A stretch of 64,000 nucleotides of DNA, from NCBI GenBank assembly GCA_001898185.1, contig MKTI01000009.1, positions 124,001 through 188,000 of the forward strand, given 5' to 3'. Position numbers and translations under genes: made by a program. Shown here in pieces: positions 8,671-18,077 of this stretch. Source of the DNA: Cellulomonas sp. 73-145. GTDB taxonomy: Bacteria > Actinomycetota > Actinomycetes > Actinomycetales > Cellulomonadaceae. Each line of letters starts with the position of its first letter. Positions within the stretch are counted from its first letter, which is position 1. The notes beneath the pieces are model-generated. The model made no database searches, was not told the origin of the DNA, and was given only the letters and a program-made list of their open reading frames with translations.

Positions 8671-9798
8671 GTGCGGTGCGGCTACTTCGAGGCGGGGGTC
8701 TGCAGGTCCTGCACCCTGCTGGAGCAGCCGTACGACGAGCAGGTGCGGGCCAGGCAGGACGCGTGCGTCCGGGCGCTCGGCGACCCTGACGGGCTGGTGT
8801 GGCTGCCGCCGGTGACGGGGCCGCAGGAGCGGTTCCGCAACAAGGCGAAGCTCGTGGTGGGCGGCACCGTCGACGCCCCGACCCTCGGGATCCTCGACGG
8901 TGCGGGTCGCGGCGTCGACCTGCGTGACTGCGGGCTGTACGAGCCGGCGATCAGCGACGTGCTGGAGCCGTTGGCCCGGTGGATCGCGGCCGCCCGCCTG
9001 GTGCCTTACGACGTGCCGTCGCGCGTCGGCGAGCTGAAGCACGTGCTGCTGACGGCGTCACCCGACGGTGAGCTGATGCTGCGGCTGGTGCTGCGGTCCA
9101 CCGAGGCGCTGGCCCGGATCCGCAAGCACCTGCCGGCGCTGCAGCAGACGCTGCCCGCGCTCGGGGTGGCCTCCGTCAACGTGCAGCCCGCCCACGCCGC
9201 GGTGCTCGAGGGTGAGCGGGAGATCCCGCTCACCGAGCGGCAGACGCTGCGCATGCGGGTCAACGAGGTGGACCTGCACCTGCGGCCGCGCAGCTTCTTC
9301 CAGACGAACACGGCCGTGGCGGCCGCGCTCTACCGGCAGGCTGCCGCGTGGATCGACGAGGTGGCGCCGGCCACGGTGTGGGACCTGTACTGCGGGGTGG
9401 GCGGGTTCGCCCTGCACGCCGCGGCGCCGGGACGCGAGGTGACCGGCGTGGAGGTGAGCGCGGAGGCGGTGGCCAGCGCCGAGGCGAGTGCTGCGGAGCT
9501 GGGTCTCGACGGCGTGCGCTTCCTCGCCGGCGACGCGACGTCGTTCGCCCGGACCGCGGCACGGGCGCCCGACCTGGTGGTGGTGAACCCGCCCCGACGG
9601 GGGCTGGGTTCGGAGCTGGCCGGCTGGCTCGAGGCGTCGTCCGTCCGGTCGGTGCTGTACTCCAGCTGCAACCCGGACTCCCTGGCGCGGGACCTGGCCG
9701 CGATGCCGTCGTGGCGGCCCCGCCGTGCGCGGCTGCTGGACATGTTCCCCCAGACCACGCACGCCGAGGTGCTGGTGCTGCTCGGGCGCGAGGGCTGA
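8671..9798 (+). CDS. rlmC: 23S rRNA (uracil-5-)-methyltransferase RlmC
   Basis: 375 residues, the same length as E. coli RlmC. Cysteines C3, C11, C14 and C87 fit the [4Fe-4S] site of the RumA/RumB family, with no N-terminal TRAM domain, which separates it from RlmD. SAM-binding motif DLYCGVGGFALHAA, NPPRRGLG motif, catalytic Cys333 in SSCNPDSLARD and general base Glu366 in HAEV. It methylates a uridine of 23S rRNA (U747 in E. coli numbering). GTG start. Confidence 0.88.
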   Translation: MRCGYFEAGVCRSCTLLEQPYDEQVRARQDACVRALGDPDGLVWLPPVTGPQERFRNKAKLVVGGTVDAPTLGILDGAGRGVDLRDCGLYEPAISDVLEPLARWIAAARLVPYDVPSRVGELKHVLLTASPDGELMLRLVLRSTEALARIRKHLPALQQTLPALGVASVNVQPAHAAVLEGEREIPLTERQTLRMRVNEVDLHLRPRSFFQTNTAVAAALYRQAAAWIDEVAPATVWDLYCGVGGFALHAAAPGREVTGVEVSAEAVASAEASAAELGLDGVRFLAGDATSFARTAARAPDLVVVNPPRRGLGSELAGWLEASSVRSVLYSSCNPDSLARDLAAMPSWRPRRARLLDMFPQTTHAEVLVLLGREG

Positions 9799-9820
9799 CC
9801 GGACGACCGGTGCGGGGAGC

Positions 9821-10279
9821 TCAGCGGCGCGTGGTGCCGCCCGGCTGCCGCGGCTCGCGCGGCCGTCGGACCCTCGCCGGCTCCGGCCGCCAGAGACCCG
9901 CCGCGAGCAGGCCCCGGGTCCGGCGGGACAGGTTGGCGTGCACCGTCCGGTACGAGTCCACGAGGAGCTCCTCGAGCAGCTGGTCCGGCACCTCGTCGTC
10001 GTCCAGCCGTGCCGTCAGCCAGTGCCGGTGGTCCATGTGCCAGCCGGGCAGCAGCGTGGGGAACTCGCGGCGCAGCGCGGCGCCGTCCTCCGGGTCCACC
10101 TTGACGTTGAGCCGGTAGGGCGCCGACGCCCCGACCAGGGCGAACATCCGGCCGGCCACCTTGTACACCGCGGTGGTCGCGTCGAACGGGTGCGTGAGCT
10201 CGGCCCACTCCAGCCCCATGGCCACGGCGTGCAGGTGGGCACGACGAGCTGCGGGATCGACGTCCTCGGTCACGCCCAT
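9821..10279 (-). CDS. MmcQ/YjbR-family protein
   Basis: 152 residues from the ATG at 10279. It has the MmcQ/YjbR (CyaY-like fold) pattern AVYKVAGRMFALV, LNVKVDPEDGAALR, FPTLLPGWHMDHRHWLTARL and DQLLEELLVDSYRTV. The C-terminal 30 residues are basic and proline-rich. A DNA-binding or nuclease-associated role has been suggested for the family but its function is not established. Convergent with rlmC. Confidence 0.85.
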   Translation of the reverse strand: MGVTEDVDPAARRAHLHAVAMGLEWAELTHPFDATTAVYKVAGRMFALVGASAPYRLNVKVDPEDGAALRREFPTLLPGWHMDHRHWLTARLDDDEVPDQLLEELLVDSYRTVHANLSRRTRGLLAAGLWRPEPARVRRPREPRQPGGTTRR

Positions 10280-10413
10280 GACGCTATCGAGCACCCCCGA
10301 CAGCGTCCCGGCGGAGCCGGGCACGCTGCCACCCCGTCGTCGCCCGTCCGTCTCCCCGGGTGCTTGGCTCGGCTTCGACGCGCGTCGCGACCGGTCGGTG
10401 GTAGGACGGGGCC

Positions 10414-11133
10414 ATGCGCACAAGGTCGGCAGGGTCCCTGGTCGGCGACCTGTGGGTGGTCAGGCGGGGAACGGGCCGCCCGTTGGTGCTCCTGCACGGC
10501 AACGGTGCGAGCCACCGCGAGTTCGACCGGCTGGTCCGGCGGCTCGCGCCCGGCCGCAGCCTCATCGGCATCGACTCCCGGGCGCAGGGGCGCTCCCTGC
10601 GCGGCGAAGGGCCGCTGACGATCGCACGCCTGGCGGACGACGTCGACGAGGTGCTCGGTTCGCTCGGGGGGCCGACGGTGGACGTGCTCGGTCACTCCGA
10701 CGGAGGCAACATCGCGCTCGAGCTGGCCCTGCGTCACCCGGAGCGGGTGCGCCGCATCGTGATCAGCGGCGCCAACCTCGACCCGAGCGGTCTGCGGCCC
10801 AGCCTCCTGCGGACCTTCGCGGTGGTCCGTGCCGCCTGTGCGCCCGTCGCCGCGTGGTCACCCTGGGCGAGGCGGCGGGTCGAGCTGATGGACCTCATGC
10901 TCCTGGACCCGCAGATCGCCCCGTCGGACCTCGGGGCGGTGACTGCGCCCGTGCTCGTCGTCGTGGGCGAGCGTGACGTCATCCTGCCCGCCCACACACG
11001 CCTGATCGTGTCGAGCCTGCCCGACTCGCGGCTGGTCGTGATGCCCGGCGTCGGCCACATGGTGCCCGTGCGCCGTCCCGCCGAGCTGGCGGCCCTCGTC
11101 GAGGACTTCCTGGGCGCTCCTGACTCGGACTGA
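10414..11133 (+). CDS. Alpha/beta hydrolase
   Basis: 239 residues. Oxyanion motif LLHGNGA, nucleophile Ser95 in GHSDGGN, acid Asp188 in VVGERDVI and His215 in PGVGHMVP form a complete triad. No signal peptide; substrate unknown. TAGGAC lies 6 nt before the ATG with no Shine-Dalgarno, a possible leaderless start. Confidence 0.87.
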   Translation: MRTRSAGSLVGDLWVVRRGTGRPLVLLHGNGASHREFDRLVRRLAPGRSLIGIDSRAQGRSLRGEGPLTIARLADDVDEVLGSLGGPTVDVLGHSDGGNIALELALRHPERVRRIVISGANLDPSGLRPSLLRTFAVVRAACAPVAAWSPWARRRVELMDLMLLDPQIAPSDLGAVTAPVLVVVGERDVILPAHTRLIVSSLPDSRLVVMPGVGHMVPVRRPAELAALVEDFLGAPDSD

Positions 11134-11208
11134 CCTGTCGACGACCGCTCTCCTCCTCGCGGGCGGGTGTCGGACGTCCGGCGTAACGTCCCCGGCAGGA
11201 GGTGGGTC

Positions 11209-11721
11209 ATGGACGTGTCGACACTGCTCACGGAGCTGTTCAGCAGGATCCCCGAGGTGCTGCACCGCGCCGCCGGAGGACTGGACGCCGAGGGCCTCGC
11301 GTTCCGTCCGGACGCAGACGCGAACTCGATCGCCTGGTTGGTGTGGCATGCGGCGCGCGTGCAGGACGCCCAGCTGGCGGACGTCGCCGGCCTCGAGCAG
11401 GTGTGGACGTCCGAGGGGTGGGTCCAGACGCTCGGGCTGCCGCTCGACGCGGGCGACACCGGCTACGGGCACACCTCGGCACAGGTCGCCCAGGTGGTGG
11501 CCCCCGCCCAGGACCTGCTCGGCTACGTCGACGCCGTCGCGGCGTTCGCGGCCGACTACGTCGGCGGCCTGAACCATGCCGAGCTGGACCGGGTGGTGGA
11601 CCGCCGCTGGCAGCCGCCCGTCACACTCGGGGTGCGGCTGGTCAGCATCGTGGTGGACGCCACGGAGCACGCCGGGCAGGCCGCCTACCTGCGTGGGCTG
11701 GTGGACCGCTCCCGCGGCTGA
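11209..11721 (+). CDS. DinB-fold protein (mycothiol/thiol-transferase-like)
   Basis: 170 residues from the ATG at 11209, preceded by a strong AGGAGG 6 nt upstream. Four-helix DinB/DUF664 pattern with metal-ligand-type histidines in WLVWHAARVQD and DATEHAGQAAYLRG. Related actinobacterial proteins use mycothiol to modify or detoxify electrophiles, so thiol transfer is a reasonable guess. It lies next to a glyoxalase-like gene. Confidence 0.8.
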   Translation: MDVSTLLTELFSRIPEVLHRAAGGLDAEGLAFRPDADANSIAWLVWHAARVQDAQLADVAGLEQVWTSEGWVQTLGLPLDAGDTGYGHTSAQVAQVVAPAQDLLGYVDAVAAFAADYVGGLNHAELDRVVDRRWQPPVTLGVRLVSIVVDATEHAGQAAYLRGLVDRSRG

Positions 11722-11778
11722 CCGTGCCCGCGGGCGCCGGCTCCGGTCGGGCCGGCGGCGAGGCAGGTGAGACAGGGC

Positions 11779-12174
11779 TCAGGCAGGGACCGAGGAGTCC
11801 TCGAGGACGGACAGCACGTTGCCCGCGGGGTCGGTGAACCACGCGATCGGCGGCCCGCCCGCGCCCCGGACCACCCCGGCCTCGTCGGTCGCCTCCGCCA
11901 TCGACGGGTAGCGCTCGAACACCACGCCGCGCTCCGTCAGGGTCGCGACGGTGCTGTCGATGTCGCGCACCGGGAAGTTCAGCACCGTGAACGACGCCGG
12001 GGTGTGGTCGGCGCCCTTCGGGTAGACCAGCACGCTGGCGCCCGTCCCGAGCCGGAGCGTCAGCATGCCGTTGTCCACGCTGACCGTCAGGCCGAGCAGG
12101 TCGCGGTAGAACTCGGCTGCCTTGTCGACGTCGTCGACGGAGAAGCCGCTGAACGCGGGTGACTGACCGAGCAT
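11779..12174 (-). CDS. Glyoxalase/bleomycin-resistance (VOC) protein
   Basis: 131 residues from the ATG at 12174 with GGAGG upstream. Two beta-alpha-beta-beta-beta units typical of the VOC fold: [19 protein letters not shown] then [20 protein letters not shown], ending in [15 protein letters not shown], where the last Glu is a common metal ligand. Substrate not predictable. Confidence 0.88.
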   Translation of the reverse strand: MLGQSPAFSGFSVDDVDKAAEFYRDLLGLTVSVDNGMLTLRLGTGASVLVYPKGADHTPASFTVLNFPVRDIDSTVATLTERGVVFERYPSMAEATDEAGVVRGAGGPPIAWFTDPAGNVLSVLEDSSVPA

Positions 12175-12289
12175 GGTGACCTCCGGAGCTGGGACGGCGG
12201 GACGGTGCCGCACCACGACCGGCGCGGACGTCCCCTCATCAACAGACCGGCCGGCGGTGTCGGGCTCATCGCACCGGCCGCCTCGATCT

Positions 12290-13678
12290 TCAGCCCTCGA
12301 GCAGCCCGCCGCCCACCCAGGCGCGGATCGCGGCGACGTCACCCTTGCTCAGGTCCATCCGGGCGCCCCGGCACAGGCCGATGACGTTGTCCGCCCACGC
12401 CTGCGCCAGCTTCTCGGCCGGGTGGGCGGTGGTCAGCTCGAGGCCGGTGTAGAGGATGCCCGAGATGACGGTGTTCACCGTCGCGCGGCCCACCTGGGCC
12501 CCCGCCTTCTGGCAGGCGTCCCGGACGCGTCGGGACGTCTCGGCGCGCTCGAACGGGTGGGCCGAGATGTCCGTCGCGAGGCCCTCCAGCAGCTTCCGGT
12601 AGCCCGAGGCGGGCAGGCCCGGTGTGTCCGTCACGGCGATCACCTGGCGGGTCAGCGCGCTGGGGTCGGTGTCGGCGACCACGCCCGGCAGGTCCGCCTC
12701 GTCGAACCGCTGCGGGTCCCAGACGTACCCCGGCGGCCGGCTGGTCATGCCGAGCTCCGGCAGCACGCGGCCCAGCCACGCCGCGAAGCTGCCGGCGCCG
12801 CCCCAGCCGGAGCCTGGCAGCGCCGGGTCGGCCTGCTGCGCGGCCTGCGCCACGGCGCCCAGCGGCACCGGACGGTCGGCGGTGCGGACCCGGTGCAGCA
12901 CGGCACGGCGGGCGGCCGGCGACGGGTGCGCCTGCGTGGCCGGCGCCGGGGCAGCCGACGCAGAGGCGGCGGCCGGCGTGCCGGTGCTGGGGGAGCCGGT
13001 CGTCGTGCGACCGGATGCCGCGCCCCGCCCCGTGGCCTTCTCCTCGGCACCCGGGGGCTGCTCGGCTGCGGCGGGCTCCGGCGTGACGGGCTCCGGCGTG
13101 GTGGCGGTGGGCGGCTCCTCCGAGAGGGACGTGGTGGTGGTGACCAGCTCGGCCAGGGCGTCGGCCGTGATCACGTTGTCGGCGACGGCTCGGTAGGCGC
13201 TGGCGGCGGGGCTCGCGGTGATGATGGTGACCATGCGGTCGGCGGCACGGCACCGCAGGGCCAGCGGTGTGAAGTCCGCATCGGCCGAGACGATGACGAA
13301 CTCCTCGTACCGGGTCGGCGCCGCGAGGGCGTCCACCGCGTCCAGCACCAGGTTGATGTCCGCGCTCGACTTGCCCTGCTGGGTCAGCGACGGGCAGTCG
13401 ACCACCTGGAAGCCGGCGCGCGTGAAGTTGGGCCGGTAGACGGAGAACACCGACGGGTTCAGGTAGCAGGCGCGGATCAGGAACCGCCGGCTGAACTCGC
13501 CCTGCGAGTCGCTGCCCGTCTCCAGTTCCGCCAGCCAGTGCCCGGGGTCGGTGGCGAAGGCCTCGGCCGCGGCGGGGTCGAGGCGGCGCAGCCCGATGTA
13601 GACGTTGTCGAAGTCCACGAACAGGGCGCACCGCACGCGGCGGCCACCGTCCGTGCGGGCCAGGGTGTCGGTGCTCAC
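12290..13678 (-). CDS. NYN-domain RNase-like protein with C-terminal OST-HTH/LOTUS-like region
   Basis: 462 residues from the GTG at 13678. The N-terminal NYN (PIN-like) domain has acidic residues in [10 protein letters not shown] (D22, D24), [13 protein letters not shown] (D107) and [10 protein letters not shown] (D132, D134), the expected metal-binding set of a ribonuclease. A Pro/Thr/Ala-rich linker (about 180-270) leads to an OST-HTH/LOTUS-like winged helix ([36 protein letters not shown]). A further helical tail (about 360-462) is unassigned. Likely acts on RNA; the target is unknown. Confidence 0.85.
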   Translation of the reverse strand: MSTDTLARTDGGRRVRCALFVDFDNVYIGLRRLDPAAAEAFATDPGHWLAELETGSDSQGEFSRRFLIRACYLNPSVFSVYRPNFTRAGFQVVDCPSLTQQGKSSADINLVLDAVDALAAPTRYEEFVIVSADADFTPLALRCRAADRMVTIITASPAASAYRAVADNVITADALAELVTTTTSLSEEPPTATTPEPVTPEPAAAEQPPGAEEKATGRGAASGRTTTGSPSTGTPAAASASAAPAPATQAHPSPAARRAVLHRVRTADRPVPLGAVAQAAQQADPALPGSGWGGAGSFAAWLGRVLPELGMTSRPPGYVWDPQRFDEADLPGVVADTDPSALTRQVIAVTDTPGLPASGYRKLLEGLATDISAHPFERAETSRRVRDACQKAGAQVGRATVNTVISGILYTGLELTTAHPAEKLAQAWADNVIGLCRGARMDLSKGDVAAIRAWVGGGLLEG

Positions 13679-13835
13679 CGGGCCATCTTCCCCGGTCCCG
13701 GGCGCAGCAGGGCGCCGTGACGGTCCGCGTCGCGGCCGTCCCGTCGTGCACGGCGGCTGCCCGCCATGCAAGACGGGACGGCGCCGACCCGTCGTCCGGG
13801 CAGCCGACCGGCGCCGTCTGGACCACTATGGAGAC

Positions 13836-14105
13836 GTGATCGCACAGCACGTCGTGGTGCACGGACAGGTCCAGGGCGTGGGTTTCCGCTGGTGGGCGGC
13901 ACGCGAGGCGGACCGGCTCGGGGTGACCGGCTGGGTGCGCAATCGCCCCGACGGGGCCGTGGAGGCGCTGGTGGAGGGGGAGCCCGAGCCGGTGCAGACG
14001 ATGGTCGACGAGCTGGCCAGCGGCCCGCGGCACGCCGCGGTCAGCGGGGTGGACGTCGAGGACGCCACGCCGACCGGGTCGACGCGCTTCGTCGTCGAGC
14101 CGTAG
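13836..14105 (+). CDS. acyP: Acylphosphatase
   Basis: 89 residues, normal size. The signature HGQVQGVGFRWWAAREA carries catalytic Arg18, and GWVRNRPDG carries catalytic Asn36. It hydrolyses acyl phosphates such as acetyl phosphate in the cytoplasm. The GTG at 13836 is the only sensible start; GGAG lies only 3 nt before it, and CACTAT 6 nt before it would also allow a leaderless transcript. Confidence 0.9.
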   Translation: MIAQHVVVHGQVQGVGFRWWAAREADRLGVTGWVRNRPDGAVEALVEGEPEPVQTMVDELASGPRHAAVSGVDVEDATPTGSTRFVVEP

Positions 14106-14172
14106 ACCGCGTCGTCGTGGAGCCGCAGCCGCTGCGCCCTGGCGCCTCGCGCTCGACGTAGCATGCGGACCC

Positions 14173-14640
14173 GTGGCCACCCCCGACTTCGTCCTCGCCC
14201 TGCGCGCCAAGGTGGACCACGACCTGCTGTGGCTCTCCGGGGTGACCGCCGTGGTGCTCGACACCTCCGGGGACCGCGTGCTGCTGGTGCGGCGCTCCGA
14301 CGACGGCCGCTGGACACCCGTGACGGGCATCATCGACCCCGGTGAGCAGCCGGCCGCGGCAGCCGCCCGGGAGGTGCTCGAGGAGGCCGGTGTGGTGGCC
14401 GTCCCGGAGCGGCTCGCCCGGGTGCGGGCGCTGCCGCCCATGACCTATGCCAACGGCGACCGGTCCCAGTACCTCGACCTGACCTTCCGGTTCCGGCACG
14501 TCAGCGGCGACCCCTACCCGGCCGACGGCGAGAACACCGAGGCGGCCTGGTTCGAGCTCGGCGCGCTGCCGGCGCTGGACCCGGAGATGCACGGCCGGCT
14601 GGCCGTCGCGCTCGGGGACGGTCCGACGCTGTTCGACTGA
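14173..14640 (+). CDS. Nudix hydrolase
   Basis: 155 residues. The Nudix box is intact: G-IIDPG-E-Q-(A-rich)-RE-VLEEAGV. Substrate not predictable; similar actinobacterial proteins often act on nucleotide diphosphate derivatives. GTG start with TAGCAT 8 nt upstream and no Shine-Dalgarno. Confidence 0.88.
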   Translation: MATPDFVLALRAKVDHDLLWLSGVTAVVLDTSGDRVLLVRRSDDGRWTPVTGIIDPGEQPAAAAAREVLEEAGVVAVPERLARVRALPPMTYANGDRSQYLDLTFRFRHVSGDPYPADGENTEAAWFELGALPALDPEMHGRLAVALGDGPTLFD

Positions 14641-14685
14641 CGCGGTCGTCGGACCGGCCGCCTCGACCGACGCGGGCCGCCGACG

Positions 14686-15591
14686 TCAGGACGAGACGTC
14701 GGCGGTGGTGAAGCGGCTCCACGCGAGCGCGCCGAACACCGCCACCCAGGCGGCCTGGACGCCGACGCCGGTCCAGAGCACGTGGGAGTCGGGCGCGATC
14801 CGCAGGAACTCGGCGAAGTCGAGCCAGTGGTGGGTCAGCAGGTACGGGTGGATGCTGGCCAGGGCCGGCAGCGTGTCGAGCACGGCGCTGACCACCGCGG
14901 TCACCACGGTGGCCGCCATCGCGCCGATCGGCACCTCGGTCAGCGTGGAGAAGAACAGCCCGACGGCGACCAGCCCCGTCATGGACACCCCGACGTAGAG
15001 CACGATGCCCGCCACCCGGAGCACCGAGTTGCCGATGGGCACGGACCCGCCGGAGATCAGCGCGATGTCGTGCACGCCGAACAGCGCGGCGCCGACGATC
15101 AGTCCCACGACGGCGATCGCCAGCACCGCCGCGGCCACGAACGCCAGGGCGCCGAGCGCCTTGACGGCCAGCAGCCGGGCTCGTGCGACCGGCACCACGA
15201 GCAGGTAGCGCAGGGTGCCGGCGTTGGCCTCACCGGCCAACGAGTCGCCCGAGGCGATGCCGACGGTCAGCGGCAGCAGGAAGGGCAGGCAGAGGAACAG
15301 GGCGGCGACGACGAGGAACAGGCCGTTCTGGGACACCCGGCCGATGAACCCGGGGCCCTCGCCCCTGGTCGAGGTGTCCTGGGTCAGCCAGATCATCAGG
15401 CCGATCAGCAGCGGCACCATCGCCAGTCCGGCCAGCAGCACCTGGTTGCGGCGACGGCCGAACACCAGCCGCAGCTCGCTGCGGACCAGCCGGCCGGTGG
15501 CGCCCCGCTGCGGCGACGGTGGGTCGAGGGGTGCGCCGGCGGGTGCGGGCGCCGGGCCGGGCGCGACCACCACAGGCTCAGCGTGCGACAT
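14686..15591 (-). CDS. ABC-2 type exporter permease
   Basis: 301 residues with about six predicted membrane segments (VLLAGLAMVPLLIGLMIWL; LFLVVAALFLCLPFLLPLTV; ALGALAFVAAAVLAIAVVGL; further ones to the C-terminus). It follows the ABC-2 pattern of a large extracytoplasmic loop after segment 1. Its ATG overlaps the last 14 nt of the upstream ATPase gene, so the two form one transporter. Substrate unknown; antibiotic, lipid or envelope component export is possible. Confidence 0.88.
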   Translation of the reverse strand: MSHAEPVVVAPGPAPAPAGAPLDPPSPQRGATGRLVRSELRLVFGRRRNQVLLAGLAMVPLLIGLMIWLTQDTSTRGEGPGFIGRVSQNGLFLVVAALFLCLPFLLPLTVGIASGDSLAGEANAGTLRYLLVVPVARARLLAVKALGALAFVAAAVLAIAVVGLIVGAALFGVHDIALISGGSVPIGNSVLRVAGIVLYVGVSMTGLVAVGLFFSTLTEVPIGAMAATVVTAVVSAVLDTLPALASIHPYLLTHHWLDFAEFLRIAPDSHVLWTGVGVQAAWVAVFGALAWSRFTTADVSS

Positions 15592-16675
15592 CGAAACCCT
15601 CCCCGGTCAGCTCGACGAACACCTGTTCCAGGCTCGGTCTGCGCACGTCCAGCCCCAGCAGGGGGACGTCGGCACCGACCAGCGCGGCGGAGACCCGGTC
15701 GGGTGGGACCTCGCCCAGCAGACCGTCCACGCGGTCGCCCGTCACCGACACGTCCGAGAGGCCCAGGCCGGTGAGCACCCGGGCTGCGGCGGGTGCGTCC
15801 GTGGCGGTGGTCGTCACGGTCGCCCGGGTGGTCCGCGAGTCCGTCAGCTCCGAGCGGGCGCCGGACAGCACCAGCCGGCCGCGGCTCATGATGCCGACGT
15901 GGGTGCACACCTGCTCGATCTCGGCGAGCAGGTGCGAGCTGACCAGCACCGTGGTGCCGGCCGCGGACAGCTCCCGGATCAGGTGCCGCACCTCGCGGGT
16001 GCCCTGCGGGTCGAGGCCGTTGGTCGGCTCGTCGAGCAGCAGCAGCTCGCGCGGGCGCAGCATCGCCGCGGCGAGGCCGAGCCGCTGCTTCATGCCGAGG
16101 GAGTACTGGCGGTACTTCTTGGACCCCGCCGCGGTCAGACCGACCCGGTCCAGTGCCGCGTCGATCCGGTCGGCGGCGGTGCGGGGGTCCGCCGTCGCGT
16201 CGACCGCCTCGAGGCGGTGCAGGTTCGCCCGCCCGGACAGGTACGGCTGGAAGGCAGGACCCTCGACGAGCGCGCCGACGCGGGGCAGCACCCCGGCAGC
16301 CGCGTCGGGCATCGGCTCGCCGAGCAGCCAGGCCTGGCCGCTCGTCGGGCGCACCAGGCCCAGCAGCATGCGGATCGTCGTCGTCTTGCCCGAGCCGTTG
16401 GGGCCGAGGAAGCCGAACACCGCGCCGCGGGGCACCTCCAGGTCCAGGTGGTCGACGGCCACCTGGCCGGACCGGAAGCGCTTGGTCAGCCCGCTGGTGC
16501 GGATGGCGGACGTGCCGCCGACCGCGGGTTCGGCGGCGGGACGGATCGCGGTGGCGGTGGTGGTGGTCCTGGCGGCGGACGTGCCCGTACCCGGCGCCGC
16601 AGCGCCGGGTACCGAGGAACCCTCAGGTGGGGTGCCGGGAGCGGAGCCCCTGACCCCTGTCGGCAGCCCGGTCAT
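15578..16675 (-). CDS. ABC exporter ATP-binding protein
   Basis: 365 residues. After about 55 low-complexity Ala/Thr/Pro residues, Walker A GPNGSGKT (91-98), signature YSLGMKQRLGLA (191-202), Walker B LLLLDEPTNGLDP (211-223) and switch His in VSSHLLAEIEQV. The C-terminal domain (SLEQVFVELTGE) is typical of DrrA/CcmA-type exporters. Its ATG overlaps the TGA of the upstream LolA-like gene by 4 nt, so all three genes are coupled. Confidence 0.9.
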   Translation of the reverse strand: MTGLPTGVRGSAPGTPPEGSSVPGAAAPGTGTSAARTTTTATAIRPAAEPAVGGTSAIRTSGLTKRFRSGQVAVDHLDLEVPRGAVFGFLGPNGSGKTTTIRMLLGLVRPTSGQAWLLGEPMPDAAAGVLPRVGALVEGPAFQPYLSGRANLHRLEAVDATADPRTAADRIDAALDRVGLTAAGSKKYRQYSLGMKQRLGLAAAMLRPRELLLLDEPTNGLDPQGTREVRHLIRELSAAGTTVLVSSHLLAEIEQVCTHVGIMSRGRLVLSGARSELTDSRTTRATVTTTATDAPAAARVLTGLGLSDVSVTGDRVDGLLGEVPPDRVSAALVGADVPLLGLDVRRPSLEQVFVELTGEGFDVAR

Positions 16676-17973
16676 CCGGCGAGCTGCTGCAGCGTGGTAC
16701 CCGGCACGGCACCGGCCAGCACCCGGCCGTCGTCCAGGATCAGCACCGACACCAGGGCGGAGGAGAGCAGCCGGCCGCCGGGGACCGCCTTGGTCAGGCC
16801 GTCGTACAGCGTGCTGGCGCTCAGGCCCGACCCGGACTTCGACGGGTCGGTGCCGTCGCCGCCCATGAACTGGCTGACCACGTCCTGACCCTGGGCGGTC
16901 GGCGGGTGCGGCAGATTGCGGGCGGCTGCCGCAGCTGCCGCGGCGTTCCCGGACAGCAGCGCCGAGACCTTCACGCCGCGCACCTCGACCACGCTGGCCC
17001 AGCCTGTCCCGCTGACGGTCACGTTCTGCGGCAGGGCTCCCGCGGTGGGCGACGGCGTCGGCTTGGTGGCGTCCGTGTGCTGCGGCAGCGCGATGGTCTT
17101 CTCGGTCACCTTGGCGCCGGGCGGGGCCGAGAACGACAGCACCGCGTCGGACGGCTTAGCGAACGACACGTCGGTGAAGCCGACCTCGAGCGCGGGCGCC
17201 TTCGCGTTGTCGGTGCTCCACACCTGCACGCGCAGCGGCGTGGAGGTGGCCGCGTCGACCGTCACGACGATGTGCGCCACCAGCGTGCCGCTCGTCTTCG
17301 GCGTCACCACCAGCTGGTAGGCGCCGCGGCCGGCCACGGTCGTCTGGCTGTCCAGCGTGACCGTCGAGTACTGCTGCGCCTGGCTCAGTGCCTGGTCGGC
17401 GGCCTGGGACGGCGTCGGCAGCTCGGAGGCGCCGGGGACCGGCGTCTGCGCGTGCTTCTGCTGCTCAGCCTTGAGCTTCGCGGCGTCGGCGGCGGAGAGC
17501 GTGTAGTGGGTGACGGCGTCCTGCTTGGAGGAGTAGGTCCACGCCTGCGTCGTGTCGTGCACCACCGAGTACTCCGAGGTCGCACCCAGCAGCGACACGC
17601 GCGAGCGGCCGGCGCCGTCCGTCCACATCCGCAGCGTCGAGCTGCCGGACAGGAGGTTGATCGGGTCCGCCGGGCTGACGGTGCCGCTGACGGCACCGAG
17701 CGAGGAGATGTCCGGCAGGCCGAGCCGCGCCGTGTAGACCACGGTGCCGGACATCGGCACCGGCTTCGCCTCGAGCACCTTGGTCACCAGCTGCTGGGCC
17801 GTGATGTCGGGGAGCCCCGCCGAACCGGCGTCCGCCAGCAGCGGTGCCGCGGCGAACCCTGCCACCACCACCGCACCGACCGCGACGGGCACCGCCCACC
17901 GCGCTCGTGCGGACAGGCCGCGGCGTGGGGGACGCGGAGCGTCCGAGGGGACGGTCGTCACATCGCTCGTCAT
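16672..17973 (-). CDS. LolA-like exported/membrane-anchored protein
   Basis: 433 residues from the ATG at 17973; a GTG at 17988 with a G-rich leader is an alternative. One N-terminal membrane segment (WAVPVAVGAVVVAGFAAAPL), then a LolA/LppX-like beta region (TAQQLVTKVLEAKPVPMSGT; RMWTDGAGRSRVSLL; VVTPKTSGTLVAHIVVTVD). No lipobox. Actinobacterial proteins of this type sit beside ABC transporters and two-component genes and probably sense or carry envelope lipids (inference). First gene of the ABC operon; divergent from the response regulator at 18078. Confidence 0.8.
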   Translation of the reverse strand: MTSDVTTVPSDAPRPPRRGLSARARWAVPVAVGAVVVAGFAAAPLLADAGSAGLPDITAQQLVTKVLEAKPVPMSGTVVYTARLGLPDISSLGAVSGTVSPADPINLLSGSSTLRMWTDGAGRSRVSLLGATSEYSVVHDTTQAWTYSSKQDAVTHYTLSAADAAKLKAEQQKHAQTPVPGASELPTPSQAADQALSQAQQYSTVTLDSQTTVAGRGAYQLVVTPKTSGTLVAHIVVTVDAATSTPLRVQVWSTDNAKAPALEVGFTDVSFAKPSDAVLSFSAPPGAKVTEKTIALPQHTDATKPTPSPTAGALPQNVTVSGTGWASVVEVRGVKVSALLSGNAAAAAAAARNLPHPPTAQGQDVVSQFMGGDGTDPSKSGSGLSASTLYDGLTKAVPGGRLLSSALVSVLILDDGRVLAGAVPGTTLQQLAG

Positions 17974-18077
17974 GGCACCAGGGTGCACCCCCGCCTCTGA
18001 GGGGCTGCTGAGAGCCGGCGGGCGCGGCGTCCGCGCCGTCGCGGCGTACCGTCGGACGGCGATGGGATGCTGACCGC

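Noticed and set aside
12339..14441. 700-codon minus-strand frame across the NYN and acylphosphatase genes
   Set aside because: Out of frame with the NYN protein, repetitive Arg/Gly composition, no motif.
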